NCBI GenBank assembly: GCA_963668535.1
Contig: OY764867.1
Span: forward strand, 868,001-932,000
Source of the DNA: F22 sp963668535
Lineage (GTDB): Bacteria > Bacteroidota > Bacteroidia > Bacteroidales > Bacteroidaceae
DNA: 64,000 bases
Direction of reading: 5' to 3'
The position numbers and the translations under genes were made by a program. This document shows, in pieces, positions 1 to 9,114 of the stretch; the stretch's first letter is position 1; each line of letters opens with the position of its first letter. Below the pieces are notes generated by a model. It was not told the DNA's origin and searched no databases. It worked only from the letters and a program-made list of their open reading frames with translations.

Positions 1-34
1 GAACGTTTTAACCCTTAAATTATCAGAAAATGTA

Positions 35-1447
35 ATGAAAAATTTATTTTTTATACTGTTAATAGTCTGTTACGCTAACTTAAATCTAGAAAGTGCAGCA
101 CAAGAAAAAGTCAATACGAGTACTTTTACTCATTCGTCATTGAGTGAAAAGGTGAATTTTAACACCTTCTTTAGCGACAAAACTTTACGTCTAGATTACA
201 TTTTTAGTGGTGATGTACACAAACAAGACATCAGCCTTTCAGAAATGGTATTATGGGATCAATGGGTCGGAAGGCGTCATAATCTCAATAAATTACCTTT
301 GCTAGGGAATGGTGATATTAGAGTGAGAGACCTAAAAACGCAGAAAACTATTTACCGAACTAGTTTCTCTTCGCTTTTCCAAGAATGGATTTTGACTCCT
401 GAAGCCAAACAACGCAGTAGAGCTTTTGAAAACTGTTTTCAAATACCGATGCCTCTTCATGATGCTGAAGTAGAAATTATTTTGCGCAATGCCCATCAAG
501 ATACTATTGCTGACTTCATTCATCCTATATCCCCCAAAGATATCTTAATTAGGAAAGTTGATGCTGCTTCGTCACAAAAAAAGACTGCCCATGAATACAT
601 CCAAATATCTAACAACTCAAAGGCTGAAACTACAATAGATGTTTCACAAATGCCTTGGCATGATCCCAAGCAGGCTATTGACGTAGCTATAGTAGCTGAA
701 GGATATACAGCAGATGAGATGGATACTTTTAAAGAAGATGCTAAAATGGCAATAAGGAGCATCACAAGCTATGCACCCTTCTCGAAATACAGCAATCGCT
801 TCAATTACTTAGTCATATGCAGTCCATCAATAGACTCGGGAGTCACCATTCCACGTAATGGAGAATGGAAAGAGACAGCGGTATCATCACATTTTGATAC
901 TTTTTATTCTCGTCGTTACTTGACAACGCAACGATTAAAAAAATTACATAATCTACTAGCAGGTTTTCCTTATGAGCACATCATTGTTTTGGCCAATACG
1001 GACACATATGGTGGTGGAGGTATATATAATAGTTACACGCTAACAACTGCTCATCACGCTTTATTTTGGCCAGTAGTCACACATGAATTCGGTCATAGTT
1101 TCGGTGGTTTAGCAGATGAATATGCATACGCTAATGCAGGTGATGACTCTTATTATCCCAGTGATCGTGAACCATGGGAACCCAATATTACCACTCTACA
1201 CAATTTCAAAGCTAAATGGAAGGATATGCTTTCTAAAGGGTGTTCCATTCCAACCCCAACTCCAAATGCGACTTCTGCTGATATACACTCGACAACTAAA
1301 CTGGGAGTGTACGAAGGAGCGGGTTATCAGGAAAAGGGAACTTACCGGTCAACTCCCGACTGTAGAATGCGAACTAACGATGCCAAAGCTTTTTGTCCAG
1401 TATGTCAACGTGCGCTCACTCGTATCATTAATTTTTATACAAAATAG
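35..1447 (+). CDS. Secreted M64 (IgA peptidase-like) metallopeptidase
   Basis: A 470-residue protein with an N-terminal hydrophobic signal peptide (about residues 1-22). The zinc-binding HEXXH is HEFGH at residues 350-354, followed at once by SFGGLADEY, the signature of peptidase family M64. An N-terminal beta-rich region of about 200 residues precedes the catalytic half, the usual layout of Bacteroidales M64 proteins. Cysteines near the C-terminus (CRMRTN and FCPVCQRAL) may form disulfides or bind metal. It is predicted to act in the periplasm or outside the cell. The substrate cannot be read from the sequence; IgA cleavage is known only for some family members. The gene lies at the window edge, so its upstream context is not visible. 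Confidence 0.85.
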   Translation: MKNLFFILLIVCYANLNLESAAQEKVNTSTFTHSSLSEKVNFNTFFSDKTLRLDYIFSGDVHKQDISLSEMVLWDQWVGRRHNLNKLPLLGNGDIRVRDLKTQKTIYRTSFSSLFQEWILTPEAKQRSRAFENCFQIPMPLHDAEVEIILRNAHQDTIADFIHPISPKDILIRKVDAASSQKKTAHEYIQISNNSKAETTIDVSQMPWHDPKQAIDVAIVAEGYTADEMDTFKEDAKMAIRSITSYAPFSKYSNRFNYLVICSPSIDSGVTIPRNGEWKETAVSSHFDTFYSRRYLTTQRLKKLHNLLAGFPYEHIIVLANTDTYGGGGIYNSYTLTTAHHALFWPVVTHEFGHSFGGLADEYAYANAGDDSYYPSDREPWEPNITTLHNFKAKWKDMLSKGCSIPTPTPNATSADIHSTTKLGVYEGAGYQEKGTYRSTPDCRMRTNDAKAFCPVCQRALTRIINFYTK

Positions 1448-1579
1448 AGACTAGAAATAAAATGGTCACACACGATGTTCAATAACATCTAGTTTTTATA
1501 GGGCATTATTGAATGCGTTCTAGTAGAATAGTTTATATTTACGTCAATTGATTTTTAACCATCTCATTGACCTATAACT

Positions 1580-2746
1580 ATGAAATTTAGTAAGATAAAC
1601 TTACCTACAAGTACCAAACGTAGTCTTGAGGCCCTACTCTTTCTTATGTGTTTTCTATCCATATTTGGGTATATTGCCCACATTATGGGTACATCCAATA
1701 TGCTCAACACAATGATGAATACGGCCTATAAACTGATTATAGACACAGTCTTATATATCATGGCTATTACTGTTCTTTCAGGAGCATTGGGAAACTTGCT
1801 TATTGAATTTGGTGTCGTGCGCTTATTGGAACGTGGATTGCGGTATCTTATGGGACCACTTTATAATCTACCAGGTGTAGCTGCATTAGGTGGCGTATTG
1901 ACTTTCTTATCAGACAATCCCGCCATTATTTCATTATCAAAAGATAAGCATTTCAATAAGTATTTCGAAAAATATCAAATCATTTCTTTCACGAACTTCG
2001 GGACAGCGTTTGGCATGGGACTAGTGGTCATTGTCTTCATGGCGGGACGAGGATTTGTAAGTGCGGCATTAGTTGGACTTAGCGGTGCCATCGTAGGTAG
2101 TATTATTTCCACAAGATTGATGCAAACATTTATTTTGAGGTCCAATCCAGAACTCAAATGTGGCTATGTAGAAGAGGGGCACGATGAAAAAATCACTTTA
2201 CAAAGTGAAGGCTCAGTTTTCCTACGTATTTTAAATAGTATTTTGGATGGAGGAAAATCTGGCGTGGATTTGGGCTTGGCTATTATCCCAGGTGTATTAA
2301 TCATATCTACCTTTGTTATGATGCTCACCTTCGGTCCAAATACGTCAGGAGATTATACAGGATCTGCTTATGAAGGGATAGCTCTTCTTCCAGAACTGGC
2401 CAACAAAGTAAATGGAGTCTTTTCATTTCTATTTGGTTTCCGCGACACAAAACTGATTGCATTCCCTATTACTGCCCTTGGTGCTGTTGGAGCAGCACTA
2501 GGACTCATTCCCAAATTTCAAGATGCTGGTATTCTAGACGGTAATGCGATAGCTGTTTTCACAGCAATAGGAATGTGTTGGAGTGGATACCTAAGTACTC
2601 ACACAGCCATGCTAGATTCTTTAGGATTTCGAGAACTAACTTCTAAAGCTATAATAGCACATACAATTGGTGGTCTATGTGCTGGTATTTTTGCACACTT
2701 TTTGGTCGTCATTATTCATGCTCTATCTCTTTGTGCTACTCTGTAG
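1580..2746 (+). CDS. Gate-domain (nucleoside-recognition-like) multi-pass membrane protein
   Basis: A 388-residue, very hydrophobic protein with roughly eight to ten predicted membrane segments (for example about 16-36, 50-75, 135-180, 225-250 and 350-385). The pattern of glycine-rich helices and the segment TFLSDNPAIISLSKDKHF resemble the Gate/nucleoside-recognition superfamily of inner-membrane proteins. That superfamily includes the gates of concentrative nucleoside transporters and the spore-maturation SpmA/SpmB proteins. Similar stand-alone proteins occur in Bacteroidetes and Firmicutes without an established substrate. It is probably monocistronic: 132 bp separates it from the peptidase gene and a strong hairpin follows it. 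Transport is an inference only. Confidence 0.6.
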   Translation: MKFSKINLPTSTKRSLEALLFLMCFLSIFGYIAHIMGTSNMLNTMMNTAYKLIIDTVLYIMAITVLSGALGNLLIEFGVVRLLERGLRYLMGPLYNLPGVAALGGVLTFLSDNPAIISLSKDKHFNKYFEKYQIISFTNFGTAFGMGLVVIVFMAGRGFVSAALVGLSGAIVGSIISTRLMQTFILRSNPELKCGYVEEGHDEKITLQSEGSVFLRILNSILDGGKSGVDLGLAIIPGVLIISTFVMMLTFGPNTSGDYTGSAYEGIALLPELANKVNGVFSFLFGFRDTKLIAFPITALGAVGAALGLIPKFQDAGILDGNAIAVFTAIGMCWSGYLSTHTAMLDSLGFRELTSKAIIAHTIGGLCAGIFAHFLVVIIHALSLCATL

Positions 2747-2816
2747 ATAGAATACACTGCGTACTCAAAATCGCTAAATACGATAATCACATCGTAAGAC
2801 AAGTCTAAAAGTACAA

Positions 2817-2842
2817 AAACCAGTGCATCACTGCACTGGTTT
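2817..2842 (+). terminator. Intrinsic terminator after the Gate-domain protein gene
   Basis: A perfect 11-bp inverted repeat (AAACCAGTGCA / TGCACTGGTTT) with a 4-base TCAC loop, 70 bp after the stop codon. The T-run is short (TTT), so termination strength is uncertain. Confidence 0.7.
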
Positions 2843-3210
2843 CTATATTAGAGAGAATTCTGATTATTATTGTGAGAAACTTTGTATTTGCTGTTGGAAC
2901 TTAATAGTCTGCAAATAATTACAGAATTCGATGACAAAAGTAATCATACCCAACAGAAGTACAGCATATTATTATTGACAAATAATTCGCATTTTACTAT
3001 CGCGAGAGAAATGATCATGTATTTATCGATTTTCTTATCATTTATTTGTACACAAACAAGAAAATGACTTGACAAAAACTTGACAAGTAAGCTATATCCA
3101 TCCTTTTCTTTTTATCTGTGTACAAAAAAGAGTATTCTATTTTCTACAACACTAATATAAGACACCATCTTTTCACGGCTCATATTGAAGTAATTATGAG
3201 AAATAGTTGT
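2843..3210. other. Intergenic stretch without a convincing gene
   Basis: The 491-base gap between 2746 and 3238 holds the hairpin at 2817-2842 and the promoter motif at 3211-3218. Between them I see only AT-rich sequence. A 61-codon open frame at 2882-3067 has no recognisable motif, and its composition looks like chance. Two close copies of CTTGACAA occur near 3068-3085 and are too short to interpret. Confidence 0.5.
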
Positions 3211-3218
3211 TATCTTTG
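3211..3218 (+). promoter_or_regulatory. Bacteroidetes -7 element (TATCTTTG) for the DUF4286-ruvC-pulA run
   Basis: The octamer matches TAnnTTTG and lies 19 bp before the start codon at 3238. The -33 region is weak: ATTG at 3184-3187 gives a 23-bp spacer. Confidence 0.55.
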
Positions 3219-3237
3219 CATATAAAAAAGAAAGACT

Positions 3238-3549
3238 ATGCTGATTTTCAACACAACTTATCAAGTTAGCGAAGCACATGCTCGCAATTTTCTAATCTGG
3301 CTGACTCAGTCATATATTCCTACTGTTCTTAACAATGGATGTCTTAAAGAACCACGTCTTGCAGAAGTCCTATCTCATGGAGCACAAGAAAAAGGACGTA
3401 CTTACAGCCTACAATTTGAGGTTGAGAATAGTGCAAAATTACACGAGTGGCATTCTACACAAGGCATACAGTTGAATACTGAATTAGTAGAAATGTTCAA
3501 AGAAGAAGTAGTCGGTTTCCCTACTTTAATGGAAAAATTGGATCTGTAG
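3238..3549 (+). CDS. DUF4286 family protein
   Basis: A small soluble protein of 103 residues that resembles DUF4286, a ferredoxin-like-fold family common in Bacteroidetes. The N-terminal half (MLIFNTTYQVSEAHARNFL) and the C-terminal HEWHSTQGIQLNTELVEMF fit that family. No catalytic motif is visible. The stop codon at 3547-3549 is one base before the ATG of ruvC, so the two are very likely co-transcribed and perhaps translationally coupled. I recall DUF4286 beside ruvC in other Bacteroidetes, which would suggest a link with recombination. No function can be given. Confidence 0.75.
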   Translation: MLIFNTTYQVSEAHARNFLIWLTQSYIPTVLNNGCLKEPRLAEVLSHGAQEKGRTYSLQFEVENSAKLHEWHSTQGIQLNTELVEMFKEEVVGFPTLMEKLDL

Positions 3550-3550
3550 C

Positions 3551-4186
3551 ATGCATATGTCTAAACTCCCCAAAGAAAGAATTATCTTAGGTATTGACCC
3601 TGGTACAACAATCATGGGCTATGGTGTTTTACGGGTTATTGGGAACAAACCTGAAATGATAGCCATGGGAGTTATTGACTTACGTAAATATGGTGACCAT
3701 TATTTAAAACTCCGTAGGATAGCCGAACGTATCTCCAGCATCATCGAGAGTTTTCTGCCCGATGAAGTGGCGATCGAAGCTCCTTTTTTTGGTAAAAATG
3801 TTCAAAGTATGCTGAAACTAGGACGTGCACAAGGAGTGGCTATGGCTATGGCCTTAATGAGAGATATCCCTATTACTGAATATGCCCCACTGAAAATAAA
3901 AATGGCCATTACTGGTAAAGGACAAGCCACTAAAGAGCAGGTCGCTGATATGCTAAGACGTATGCTCAACATTCCACAAAAACAAATGCCTGAGCATCTA
4001 GATGCTACAGATGGATTGGCAGCAGCATATTGTCATTTTTTGCAAAGTGGACGCCCACAGACTGAAAAAGCATATGGAAGTTGGAAAGAATTTATGACCA
4101 AGCATCCATCTAGAATCTCTTCGGGTAAACAACCCACCAAAGCACAAAAACAACTACAACAAGCGTTATCGGATAAAAAGAAATAA
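3551..4186 (+). CDS. ruvC: Crossover junction endodeoxyribonuclease RuvC
   Basis: A 211-residue Holliday-junction resolvase that cuts four-way junctions bound by RuvAB. The four acidic active-site residues are present: D16 in GIDPGTT, E76 in AIEAPFFGKN, and D151 and D154 in HLDATDGLAAAYCH. The last ~30 residues are a basic extension beyond the usual core of about 170-180 residues. The first ATG (3551) gives an MHM start; the second ATG at 3557 (MSKLPKERI) is equally plausible. It lies one base after DUF4286 and 20 bp before pulA, so the three genes form a likely operon of unrelated functions. Confidence 0.95.
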   Translation: MHMSKLPKERIILGIDPGTTIMGYGVLRVIGNKPEMIAMGVIDLRKYGDHYLKLRRIAERISSIIESFLPDEVAIEAPFFGKNVQSMLKLGRAQGVAMAMALMRDIPITEYAPLKIKMAITGKGQATKEQVADMLRRMLNIPQKQMPEHLDATDGLAAAYCHFLQSGRPQTEKAYGSWKEFMTKHPSRISSGKQPTKAQKQLQQALSDKKK

Positions 4187-4206
4187 CCTATACACACATA
4201 ATAACC

Positions 4207-6210
4207 ATGAATAAAGCTATGATTGGCGCTTTATGCACCACGGCTACTTTAGCCATTAGTTGCCAGCAAACTGGAAAAACATATGCAAGTTACGAATTGT
4301 ATCCCGTTGCTAAACATTTGGATGAGATGGTGTATACACCAAACAAAACTCTCTTTAGTGTATGGTCACCAACAGCTGAAGAAGCGGTTGTTAGGATATA
4401 TACTGATGGCGTCGGTGGAAAGCCCATTGAGACAATCCATATGAAACCACAGGCAGACGGCACATGGACAACTAATGTGCAAGAAGACTTATTGAATACA
4501 TTTTACACCTTTGAAGTTAAAGTGCAAGACAAATGGTTAGGAGAAAGTGCTGGCATAAATGCCAAAGCAGTTGGTGTCAATGGTAAACGAGGAGCTATTA
4601 TTGATTTTGCTAATACTAATCCAACAGGATGGGATAAGGATAAACGCCCAGCATTGAAAAATATCAGTGATGTAATATTGTATGAAATGCACCACAGAGA
4701 CTTCTCTATTGACTCTTCATCTGGTATACAACACAAAGGAAAATTTCTAGCTCTATCTGAAAGAGGTACAAAAAATCCAGAAATGGAATCAACTGGATTG
4801 GATCATTTAGTAGACTTGGGTATCACACACGTACATTTACTTCCTTCTTTTGATTATGGGTCTATAGACGAGACCAAACTAAACGAAGCAAAATACAATT
4901 GGGGATATGATCCAGTAAACTACAATGTACCCGAGGGGGGATACAGCACTGACCCTTACAACCCTACTACACGCATAAAGGAATTTAAACAAATGGTACA
5001 AGCAATGCATAAGGCAGGGCTACGCGTCGTGCTCGATGTTGTATATAACCATACCTTTAGTGCACCATATAGTGCTTTCGATCGAACATCACCAGGATAT
5101 TTCTACCGTCATATTGCAGATAGTACGCATACATACTCAAATGCATCAGGCTGTGGCAACGAAACTGCTAGTGAATTGCCAATGATGCGTAAATATATGA
5201 TTGAATCAATCAAATATTGGGTTAGCGAATATCATATTGATGGATTCCGATTTGACTTAATGGGTATTCACGACTTGGAGACAATGCGCCAAATTCGTCA
5301 AGCTATAAATAAAATAGACCCAAGTATTATCATGTATGGAGAGGGTTGGGCAGCTGGCACACCTCAATTACCGCAAAAAGATTTAGCAATGAAAGCCAAC
5401 ATTGGTCAATTACAAGGAATTGCTGCATTTAGCGATGAACTTCGTGATGCCTTACGTGGTCCTTTTAACAATGATCATCAGGGTGGTTTTCTAGCCGGAA
5501 TAACTGGCCAAGAAGAAAGTATAAAATTTGGCATAGTAGGAGGAATCCAACATGACGGTATCGATTTTTCTAAAATCAATTATACCAATAAACCTTGGGC
5601 TATCCAGCCAACACAAATGATTAGTTATATATCTTGTCATGATGATATGTGCTTGGTCGATCGCTTAAAATCTAGCATCACCAACCTCAACATCACCAAC
5701 CTTATAAAATTAGATAAATTGGGACAAACTGCAATATTTACCTCTCAAGGCATCCCATTTATACAAGCAGGAGAAGAGATGTTGCGTGATAAAAAAGGTG
5801 TTCACAATAGTTTCGAGAGTCCAGATAGTATCAACGAAATTGATTGGTCTAACAAAAATAAATATCACGAAGTGTACTCCTATTATCGTGGTTTAATTCA
5901 TATGCGTAAAGCACACCCTGCTTTTCATATGGGCAATGCAGACCTTGTGAGAAAGTACTTAAAATTCTTACCTGTTGATGAAAATGAAGTGGTCGCTTTC
6001 AAAATAAACGGAAAAGCTGTAGGAGATAGTTGGAAAGAAATTGTTGTGATTCTTAACGGACGAAATAAAACAGCTCGTATAAGTGTTCCAACAGGTAGAT
6101 ACACCACTGTATGCGCAAATGGTCATATTGACTTAAAGGGCATAAACAAAATATCTGGAGGACATATTGATGTATCACCACATACGGCTTGGATAGGGTA
6201 TAAAAAATAA
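4207..6210 (+). CDS. pulA: Type I pullulanase (GH13), lipoprotein
   Basis: A 667-residue debranching enzyme that hydrolyses alpha-1,6 bonds in pullulan and branched starch fragments. The N-terminus (MNKAMIGALCTTATLAISCQQ) looks like a lipoprotein signal with Cys 19 or so as the acylated residue. An early-set domain covers about 45-130, followed by the GH13 barrel. Pullulanase signature YNWGYDP is present. The four GH13 regions are intact: D277 in DVVYNH, nucleophile D350 in GFRFDLMG, acid/base E379 in YGEGW, and D479 in SCHDD. A beta-sandwich C-terminus closes the protein. It is 24 kb from the Sus-like locus but would supply linear maltodextrins to it. A perfect hairpin lies directly after the stop codon. 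Confidence 0.93.
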   Translation: MNKAMIGALCTTATLAISCQQTGKTYASYELYPVAKHLDEMVYTPNKTLFSVWSPTAEEAVVRIYTDGVGGKPIETIHMKPQADGTWTTNVQEDLLNTFYTFEVKVQDKWLGESAGINAKAVGVNGKRGAIIDFANTNPTGWDKDKRPALKNISDVILYEMHHRDFSIDSSSGIQHKGKFLALSERGTKNPEMESTGLDHLVDLGITHVHLLPSFDYGSIDETKLNEAKYNWGYDPVNYNVPEGGYSTDPYNPTTRIKEFKQMVQAMHKAGLRVVLDVVYNHTFSAPYSAFDRTSPGYFYRHIADSTHTYSNASGCGNETASELPMMRKYMIESIKYWVSEYHIDGFRFDLMGIHDLETMRQIRQAINKIDPSIIMYGEGWAAGTPQLPQKDLAMKANIGQLQGIAAFSDELRDALRGPFNNDHQGGFLAGITGQEESIKFGIVGGIQHDGIDFSKINYTNKPWAIQPTQMISYISCHDDMCLVDRLKSSITNLNITNLIKLDKLGQTAIFTSQGIPFIQAGEEMLRDKKGVHNSFESPDSINEIDWSNKNKYHEVYSYYRGLIHMRKAHPAFHMGNADLVRKYLKFLPVDENEVVAFKINGKAVGDSWKEIVVILNGRNKTARISVPTGRYTTVCANGHIDLKGINKISGGHIDVSPHTAWIGYKK

Positions 6211-6213
6211 AAC

Positions 6214-6242
6214 ATGGTGTGCCAAGATACTTGGCACACCAT
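6214..6242. terminator. Hairpin terminator between pulA and the convergent blaR1-like gene
   Basis: A perfect 13-bp stem (ATGGTGTGCCAAG / CTTGGCACACCAT) with a 3-base ATA loop, starting 4 bases after the pulA stop. AACGTTTTC follows on the + strand. It lies between convergent genes and could serve both. Confidence 0.75.
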
Positions 6243-6284
6243 AACGTTTTCTAGTAGAGAAATAAGAGAGTAAGTATTCTTATG

Positions 6285-7580
6285 CTATTTTAATTTGAAA
6301 CTCACTGGCACTGTATACTTAACATTTACCTTTTTTCCCTCTTGTTCTCCAGGTGTCCATGCAGGCATAGTAGAGATGACACGAATGGCTTCGGCATCAA
6401 GAGCGGGATCTACAGAGCGTACAACAACTGGATTAATAATTTCACCAGTTTTGCTGACAATAAACTGAACAATTACACGACCTTCTTTACCAGCTTTCTG
6501 AGCAGATTCAGGATACTTAATGTTGGTGCTCAAATAAGAAATAAAACCAGCCATTCCGCCATCAGTAAATGTAGGCATTACTTCTACGACATTGAATACT
6601 TCATTACTAGTCTTTGTTTGCTGAACCTCTGAATTAGCTTTTTGCAACTCTACTTTTGTTGCTTCTGTATGTTTTAGCGTATCTTGTTGTTTATTACAAG
6701 AAATCACTAGAGCCATAAGTGCAACAACAGGAAATAATCCTACAATTTTCAAAGCATTCTTTCTCCAACTTAACGTTTCGTTTTTTTGTTTTTGCATCAT
6801 AATAATTCGTTTTTTTAGGCTACTATGGTTTAAACTGTTAGCAAGGGCATAGCGCTTACTGCCCATACTGCGAGTTACTAGTAGCAATTGATATTGTATT
6901 GCATCGATGCCTTGGTTAATTACATACTGATCTGCCTCATACTCATGCAAATCTTGGAGATCTCGCTTAATCAACCAGGCAACAGGATTGCACCAAAATA
7001 AAATAAGTAACACATCAAGTAGTAAAAGATCTAAAGTATGTCCTAATAGTATATGGGCACGTTCATGTAAGATTATTGCCTGTAAATCTTGAGGATCTTC
7101 ATGATCAGACACCACAATATAACGGTACCAACTAAAAGGAATAGATAAATGTGAAACACGAATCAACTTCAGTCCATTACCTAAAGATTCGTATTGACCA
7201 CTACGTATTTTTTTATACAAGCTAGCATACATCAAGCATGAACTAAAAGCAAAATAGCTTGCACCAATAAGAAAAAGAATGAGTAGTACAACTTCCCATA
7301 AAGGTACACCTAGTCCTCCCCCCACATTAATTGTACGAACTATTGAAGTGCCTATAACGACATCAGGTAGCCACAATGAGATTTGTTGTCTTGCAGATTC
7401 GGTATCAAATAATCCACTAGGTAGAAGAGGTAACAAAAAACTAAGTGCTACAACCACCCACAGCAACACCCTATTAAAATGATGTGAAGCCTGTGAACGA
7501 GTCAGGACGCAATAAGTTGTATACAATACAGCTAATAAAACGTTCACCCACAAAAAATAAGATATAACAAGATGCATCAT
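6285..7580 (-). CDS. BlaR1/M56-type membrane metallopeptidase with C-terminal TonB-like domain
   Basis: A 431-residue protein with four predicted membrane helices in the first ~270 residues and a zinc peptidase motif HERAH, followed by HEYEADQYVI, as in the M56 (BlaR1/MecR1) family. The last ~90 residues (GKEGRVIVQFIVSKTGEI to VPVSFKLK) form a TonB C-terminal domain rather than the penicillin-sensor domain of classical BlaR1. It starts immediately after the BlaI-type repressor stop codon with no gap, giving a repressor-protease pair in one transcript. By family knowledge the protease would act on or through the repressor. The signal sensed is unknown; beta-lactam sensing is not supported because no penicillin-binding domain is present. 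Confidence 0.85.
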   Translation of the reverse strand: MMHLVISYFLWVNVLLAVLYTTYCVLTRSQASHHFNRVLLWVVVALSFLLPLLPSGLFDTESARQQISLWLPDVVIGTSIVRTINVGGGLGVPLWEVVLLILFLIGASYFAFSSCLMYASLYKKIRSGQYESLGNGLKLIRVSHLSIPFSWYRYIVVSDHEDPQDLQAIILHERAHILLGHTLDLLLLDVLLILFWCNPVAWLIKRDLQDLHEYEADQYVINQGIDAIQYQLLLVTRSMGSKRYALANSLNHSSLKKRIIMMQKQKNETLSWRKNALKIVGLFPVVALMALVISCNKQQDTLKHTEATKVELQKANSEVQQTKTSNEVFNVVEVMPTFTDGGMAGFISYLSTNIKYPESAQKAGKEGRVIVQFIVSKTGEIINPVVVRSVDPALDAEAIRVISTMPAWTPGEQEGKKVNVKYTVPVSFKLK

Positions 7581-7937
7581 TTATTTCTTTTTGATTAATG
7601 CGATCAACTCATCTATTTCCAAATCGCTCATATTTTCTTCCTTTACTAATGTAGATACAGCATGTAAATAGCTATTATTATAGTATTTTTCGACAATACC
7701 CTTAAGAGTATTGCTACTAAAATCTGTTTTAGAAATTACAGCAAAATATCTATGACTTTTCCCAAAACTCTCATGCCCAAGAAACCCCTTATCTTCTAGG
7801 CCTCGTACAATGGTTGATATGGTATTAAAGTGAGGACGAGGTTCAGGAAATAATTCCAATAGTTCACGTACGAACAAAGCATCATGCGTCCAATATATTT
7901 CCATAATTTCTTCTTCCCTTGGAGTTAATCTTTTCAT
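7581..7937 (-). CDS. BlaI/MecI-type winged-helix transcriptional repressor
   Basis: About 118 residues starting at MKRLTPREEEIMEIYW, the usual N-terminus of the family; an ATG 24 bases upstream (7961) would add eight unusual residues. The winged helix (FNTISTIVRGLEDKGFLGHE) and a C-terminal dimerisation helix (SDLEIDELIALIKKK) are clear. BlaI/MecI repressors bind as dimers to operators and are inactivated by proteolysis after signalling by the M56 partner. The partner gene follows directly, with its ATG at 7580 adjoining the stop codon. The pair probably regulates its own promoter; the operator was not identified. Confidence 0.88.
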   Translation of the reverse strand: MKRLTPREEEIMEIYWTHDALFVRELLELFPEPRPHFNTISTIVRGLEDKGFLGHESFGKSHRYFAVISKTDFSSNTLKGIVEKYYNNSYLHAVSTLVKEENMSDLEIDELIALIKKK

Positions 7938-8093
7938 CACACAGTCATTTATATTATACATAATAGATGATTTCCCACCTACAATTCTTATTTATATTAT
8001 CTACATTGCAAATAACGGAATTAAATAGTTACAAAACTAATTATCTTAGTTAAATAACTAAAACTTATAGTTTGGTTGAAAATGACACAAAAA

Positions 8094-8123
8094 AAGTGGA
8101 GTTGCTCGAAGCACACTCCACTT
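8094..8123 (-). terminator. Intrinsic terminator of the lysine-rich protein gene
   Basis: Inverted repeat AAGTGGAGT / ACTCCACTT with inner TGCT/AGCA pairing and one bulged C. Read on the minus strand it is followed by a T-run (TTTTTTT), 32 bp after the stop codon of the gene at 8155. Confidence 0.8.
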
Positions 8124-8154
8124 AATTAGTTACTAAAATCTATTTAAAATATTG

Positions 8155-9114
8155 CTATTTTGAATGAAAAATCTTACGTAGTGCATCATTAGTTGCACTT
8201 TTCAATTTTTTCTTGGCTTCTTCTTTAGTCATCTTCTTGTTTGAAGAAGAACGACGGGTACGACGTGTAGGCATTACTTGCGCCTTAGCACGACCATTAT
8301 AGGTGGCATGAATAATCTTTGGAGAATGTTTCTTGTGAGCAACTTTATGGGCTACGCTTCTAGCTTTATTTGATGCATAATTTTTGACGTCTTTCTTTGC
8401 GTTATTTGTCCATCTTACAGCCTTCTTTGAGGCAGCAGTAGACTTCACATACCCTTTTACCTTTTTACCAACAGAAGTCTTCAAGGCTTTATCACCATAT
8501 TTATAAATTTTACCGACTTTGGTTTCTTCAAATCTATTTTTGGCAAAATTCTTTACATATTTTCCTGGATTTGTTTTCGCTTTATGAATACCACTCTTAA
8601 CGGCATACTTAAGCCCTGCTTTCGGATTTTTATAAAAGTTTTTGGCAGTCTTTGATCTCAGTCCTTTAACTAATTTAGCACCTCTAGAATCTTTGGCTTG
8701 ATTTACCGCAAATCGACCTATTTTTTTACCAGTAGAAGATGTTGCTGCTTTATACACACCCTTCCCTGTAGCTACAGCAGCATTTTTAGCATACTTACCC
8801 GTTTTATGAGCAGCACTTCTTGCTTTTCTTCTTGCTTTTCTTACAAACCTTGAATGAGCAGTTTTTTTAGCAGCTGAAGATACTTTATGCGTTGTTTTAT
8901 GTGCTGCTTTTCTAGCAGTACTTGAAACTTTCTTGGTTGCTTTTTTCGCTTTCTTTTTAATCTTCTTCCAAATTTGTGGTGCACACACGCACACATCATT
9001 GTTTGTTGCCTGAACTGGCTGGGGAGAAATCATCACTATCACAACAAAAAACACCGATAGCAAAATAAAAACTCGCGAAATTTTCAGATTGAACTGATTA
9101 ATTAATTTTGTCAT
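8155..9114 (-). CDS. Exported lysine/alanine-rich, histone H1-like polycationic protein
   Basis: About 319 residues from the ATG at 9114; a start at 9174 would add 20 residues ahead of a normal signal peptide. Residues 12-30 are strongly hydrophobic and PQPVQA is a plausible signal peptidase I site near residue 36. The mature part is extremely basic, with almost no acidic residues until the last 40. It is built of loose repeats of KKAxKK, KAAHKTTHK and ARKAxxKA type. The composition is that of a histone H1 tail or a bacterial nucleoid protein, yet the N-terminus argues for export. I do not recognise the family. Possible roles include binding extracellular DNA, LPS or other polyanions, but no enzymatic motif is present. 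Confidence 0.7.
   Translation of the reverse strand: MTKLINQFNLKISRVFILLSVFFVVIVMISPQPVQATNNDVCVCAPQIWKKIKKKAKKATKKVSSTARKAAHKTTHKVSSAAKKTAHSRFVRKARRKARSAAHKTGKYAKNAAVATGKGVYKAATSSTGKKIGRFAVNQAKDSRGAKLVKGLRSKTAKNFYKNPKAGLKYAVKSGIHKAKTNPGKYVKNFAKNRFEETKVGKIYKYGDKALKTSVGKKVKGYVKSTAASKKAVRWTNNAKKDVKNYASNKARSVAHKVAHKKHSPKIIHATYNGRAKAQVMPTRRTRRSSSNKKMTKEEAKKKLKSATNDALRKIFHSK

Noticed and set aside
2882..3067. 61-codon open frame in the intergenic region
   Set aside because: No start context, no recognisable motif, composition like random AT-rich DNA, and it crosses the region before the ruvC operon promoter.
6230..6242. TGGCAC resembling a sigma-54 -24 element
   Set aside because: It is part of the pulA terminator stem and has no TTGC at the right distance.
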